This document shows, one piece after another, positions 14,280 through 16,346 of a DNA stretch of 16,346 nucleotides. Location of the stretch: positions 1 through 16,346 of the forward strand of contig CAZHOV010000130.1 of assembly GCA_964534315.1 (NCBI GenBank). Direction: 5' to 3'. Numbering within the stretch: position 1 is the stretch's first letter; every line of letters begins with the position of its first letter. The notes beneath the pieces are model-generated. The model did not search any database. It was not told the origin of the DNA and was given only the letters and a program-made list of their open reading frames with translations. The stretch is from CAZHOV01 sp964534315. Lineage in GTDB: Bacteria; Bacteroidota; Bacteroidia; Chitinophagales; Saprospiraceae. The position numbers and the translations under genes were made by a program.

Positions 14280-15092
14280 ATGAATCCGATAAGATTACTT
14301 CAACTGGAGTGGTTAAAGTTTCGTAAACTGATCACGTTTCAAATCATGGTGATCGCTTACGCAGTAGCGCTCCCCTCTTTGATGCTCATTGGTAAGCGGT
14401 TCCCCGATCTGCCGCCCCCATTGCTTAAGAATATTCAATTGTTCCAGTTTCCTAATATCTGGGAATATCTGGGGTACATCGGAAATTGGCTCGCGTTCTT
14501 TTTCCTTGGCTTTTTGGGTGTTTATACGATCACTATGGAATTTGGCAATAAAACACTTCGCCAAAACATTATCACCGGCTTGAGTCGGTCCGAGGTATTC
14601 GTAGCTAAAGTTCTTTTTGTGCTGGCTGTATCTTTGACAGCTACCCTTTATTATGCACTTTGTGGATTTACCTTTGGTTTTCTGCATACCGATGTCACTT
14701 CCATTCGGGTTGTCCTGGACGGTACGGGAATTATCTGGCGATATTTACTGATGTGTATCGGTTATATGGCGTTTGGATTAGTTATCGGCACCCTTATCAG
14801 AAGAACAGGGATTGCACTGGTGCTTTACTTCGCCTATATCTCTTTTATTGAGTTGATCATGCGATGGCTCATTCATCTCAATATTTTTAAGAATAAAACC
14901 ATGCATTTTTATCCGATGAATGCAGTTGAAGATTTGGTCCCTATTCCCTTTAGTGATATTGCGGACGGATTTTCTCAGGAAAATGGCTTTAGTTTCTTTC
15001 TCTCGCCGACGGAGGCAGTGATTACTGTGCTCATTTACACCACATTATTCTTATTTGCCACTTACCGACTTTTAAAACTAAGGGATTTGTAA
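14280..15092 (+). CDS. ABC-2 type transporter permease
   Basis: This is a 270-residue inner-membrane partner of the preceding ATPase. Six hydrophobic segments can be placed near 19-38, 65-85, 109-134, 154-173, 178-198 and 245-264. Between the second and third is the conserved ABC-2 cytoplasmic motif EFGNKTLRQNIITGLSRSE (87-105), which contacts the ATPase and is typical of multidrug or bacitracin-type exporters. The N-terminus (LLQLEWLKFRK) is amphipathic and precedes the first helix, as usual. The protein would dimerise or pair with itself, since no second permease gene follows. The next gene, 78 bp downstream, encodes a secreted protein and is probably independent. Family assignment is firm; the transported compound is unknown. 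Confidence 0.9.
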   Translation: MNPIRLLQLEWLKFRKLITFQIMVIAYAVALPSLMLIGKRFPDLPPPLLKNIQLFQFPNIWEYLGYIGNWLAFFFLGFLGVYTITMEFGNKTLRQNIITGLSRSEVFVAKVLFVLAVSLTATLYYALCGFTFGFLHTDVTSIRVVLDGTGIIWRYLLMCIGYMAFGLVIGTLIRRTGIALVLYFAYISFIELIMRWLIHLNIFKNKTMHFYPMNAVEDLVPIPFSDIADGFSQENGFSFFLSPTEAVITVLIYTTLFLFATYRLLKLRDL

Positions 15093-15105
15093 AATGGCTG
15101 CTATA

Positions 15106-15122
15106 TATTGTTGACTATTGTT
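15106..15122 (+). repeat. Short direct repeat upstream of the T9SS cargo gene
   Basis: TATTGTT occurs at 15106-15112 and again at 15116-15122, exactly 10 bp (one helical turn) apart, within the AT-rich 78-bp gap before ATG 15171. It could be a pair of regulator half-sites, but AT-rich chance is just as likely. No exact TAnnTTTG box was found in this gap. Confidence 0.3.
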
Positions 15123-15170
15123 AGATATATTAATAGGGAAATATTTAATTAACATTCAAAATAGTTAACT

Positions 15171-16130
15171 ATGAAAGCTAAACTACTAATTTACACTTTT
15201 TTATCTCTCGGAATCTTTAACTCGCTATCCGCGCAGGACTTTGTTCCCTTCCCTACAGATAGCGCACATTGGCAGGTTCTTGGAACCTGCACTGATTATT
15301 CAGCTCCTGGTTCTCCCTACATGTATAACACTCAAGAAATCATCAAGGTGGGTTTTGATTCCCTGATTGGAGGTAATCATTTTGCGATACTATATTTCGA
15401 TTACCAAAACCCCAATTTGGAGGACGAAAAATTAGCCTTTATAAGACAATCCGGAAATAAAATCTTTATCAAACCTGCTATCAATTTCCTTTATGCCCCC
15501 ACAGAAGACTATATTGACACCTCCGAATATTTATTTTTCGACATGGATCTCCAAGTAGGGGAAAGTTTTTATTCTCATCAACCCTTTTTGCCTAACTTAA
15601 CCGATTCAGTTGATAATTGGAGAAGTGTTGTAAATATTGACAGCATTGAATTATTAAATGGTGAATACAGAAAACGATGGGAATTGAGTCCAAATATTAA
15701 TTGGTGTAATTCAAATCTATATTTTATTGAAGGAATCGGATTTGGATACGATGAACCCTTTTTCGTAGATTACATCTGTCTATTTCCAGAATACGAATTA
15801 GGTTGTGGAAACCATTCATTTCGATTTTATCAAAATGAAGAACATCTCCTAACTACTGTAATTGTCAATACCGAAGAAATTGAAAAAAGTCCCATTATTC
15901 AGCTCTCCCCCAACCCCGCCGTGAACAGCGTTTTCCTAACCTTTGAAGACGGCACATTTCTTTCTGATTGGACCTATGGAATTTATGACCTTTCCGGAAA
16001 TCAATTAGAGCAAGGTTATTTAAAAAGCAATACCATTGAAATTTCCCAATTGCCGGAAGGTATCTATATACTTTTATTAAAAAATGATAACTATCAGCTA
16101 CAAAAGAAGATTGTGAAAATGAAAGACTAG
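15171..16130 (+). CDS. Secreted protein with T9SS type A C-terminal sorting domain
   Basis: This is a 319-residue protein exported by the Sec system and then across the outer membrane by the type IX secretion system. Residues 1-21 are a signal peptide (basic MKAK, hydrophobic core, cleavage likely after the Ala of SLSA). Residues 241-319 form a T9SS type A sorting domain: LSPNPAVNS (245-253), GIYDLSGNQL (270-279), the LPEGIYIL turn (294-301), and a lysine-rich end KKIVKMKD. The middle region (about 22-235) is rich in aromatic and Asp residues with a few cysteines. It resembles the unclassified beta-rich cargo domains common in Bacteroidota, and I recognise no catalytic motif. Cargo proteins of this class end up on the cell surface or in the medium. 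The stop TAG lies 2 bp before the large inverted repeat, which may help end the transcript. Confidence 0.9.
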   Translation: MKAKLLIYTFLSLGIFNSLSAQDFVPFPTDSAHWQVLGTCTDYSAPGSPYMYNTQEIIKVGFDSLIGGNHFAILYFDYQNPNLEDEKLAFIRQSGNKIFIKPAINFLYAPTEDYIDTSEYLFFDMDLQVGESFYSHQPFLPNLTDSVDNWRSVVNIDSIELLNGEYRKRWELSPNINWCNSNLYFIEGIGFGYDEPFFVDYICLFPEYELGCGNHSFRFYQNEEHLLTTVIVNTEEIEKSPIIQLSPNPAVNSVFLTFEDGTFLSDWTYGIYDLSGNQLEQGYLKSNTIEISQLPEGIYILLLKNDNYQLQKKIVKMKD

Positions 16131-16132
16131 AT

Positions 16133-16255
16133 GGTGTCAGTCGCTACGCGCCTGTTTCTTGACCGTGGTTTATTGGCTTCCGAGAAGGGAATCGCTATGC
16201 GCTTCCTTAGAAGTTTTTATATTTCTTTCGTCACAGGCGCGTAGCGACTGACACC
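16133..16255. repeat. Perfect 23-bp inverted repeat enclosing a degenerate third copy
   Basis: The arm at 16133-16155 (starting GGTGTCAGTCGCTACGCG) is the exact reverse complement of 16233-16255 (starting ACAGGCGCGTAGCGACTG). The arms are 23 bp each with a 77-bp interior. Inside, 16191-16206 (ATCGCTATGCGCTTCC) is a diverged copy of the arm and folds into its own small hairpin (16188-16206, one mismatch). The first arm begins 2 bp after the T9SS gene stop. This looks like an extragenic palindromic (REP/BIME-like) or small non-autonomous repeat element. No transposase is visible. Confidence 0.8.
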
Positions 16256-16282
16256 TCCATACCTATTTGCATAACATACGGC

Positions 16283-16346
16283 ACAGGCGCGATCTCCGTA
16301 GACATTTTCATAACACCCGCAACAGGCGCGTAGCGACTGGCATCTC
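16283..16346 (+). repeat. Further direct copies of the 16133-16255 repeat, running off the edge
   Basis: ACAGGCGCG recurs at 16283-16291. An 18-bp exact copy, ACAGGCGCGTAGCGACTG, lies at 16322-16339, followed by GCATC in place of the ACACC seen at 16251-16255. Copies in this orientation therefore start at 16233, 16283 and 16322 (steps of 50 and 39 bp), separated by AT-rich text containing CATAACA-like words (16270-16276, 16309-16315). The array probably continues past the window. Confidence 0.75.

Noticed and set aside
13382..15092. Gliding motility gldA-gldF unit
   Set aside because: Only one permease and no GldG-like protein follow, and the E-loop and permease motif fit bacitracin-type exporters better.
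16233..16346. CRISPR array from the evenly repeated ACAGGCGCG core
   Set aside because: Copies are few, diverged after 9-18 bp, unevenly spaced (50 and 39 bp) and also present in the opposite orientation; no cas gene is near.

Overview
The window looks like chromosomal DNA from a member of the Bacteroidota, most likely a free-living Saprospiria-type (Lewinella/Haliscomenobacter-like) bacterium. The reasons are a secreted protein with a type IX secretion (T9SS, type A) C-terminal sorting domain, several TAnnTTTG promoter boxes at plausible distances, A-rich leaders without clear Shine-Dalgarno sequences, and protein versions (solute symporter, short DapB, GlmM with a GEGNGG loop) that match Bacteroidota forms known from memory. 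The genus is an inference, since no database search was possible. No rRNA, tRNA, insertion sequence, prophage or CRISPR array was found.

Layout. 1-1457 is the 3' part of a sodium:solute symporter gene cut by the window edge. 1557-1829 is a small predicted single-pass membrane protein whose 3' end overlaps, tail to tail, a minus-strand pair: a class I SAM methyltransferase and a PAP2-type membrane phosphatase joined by an ATGA start/stop overlap. From 3242 to 9251 all genes are on the plus strand: phosphoglucosamine mutase (glmM), a 499-residue class-V-fold PLP enzyme, a NifS/IscS-type cysteine desulfurase, dihydrodipicolinate reductase (dapB) and an aldo/keto reductase. This run closes with a strong intrinsic terminator at 9259-9304. 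Facing it is the branched-chain aminotransferase ilvE (minus, 9435-10523). Divergent from ilvE is a two-gene unit: an unrecognised, possibly HolD-like 155-aa protein with a TTG start, coupled by ATGA to the inosine/xanthosine triphosphate pyrophosphatase rdgB. rdgB converges, with only 2 bp between stops, on an FeS-type photolyase/cryptochrome gene (minus, 11670-13217). Then come a divergently transcribed ABC transporter (ATPase plus ABC-2 permease), the T9SS cargo gene, and a cluster of GC-rich, partly palindromic repeats running off the right edge.

How the genes fit together. Most are housekeeping: envelope precursors (glmM for UDP-GlcNAc, dapB for diaminopimelate/lysine, perhaps PAP2), sulfur mobilisation (cysteine desulfurase), amino acid metabolism (ilvE), and genome protection (rdgB against damaged nucleotides, photolyase against UV lesions). 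The window does not show a large defence or biosynthetic island. The points most worth a second look are the repeat family at 16133-16346, the putative psi-like clamp-loader protein before rdgB, and the side-by-side pair of divergent class-V PLP enzymes.
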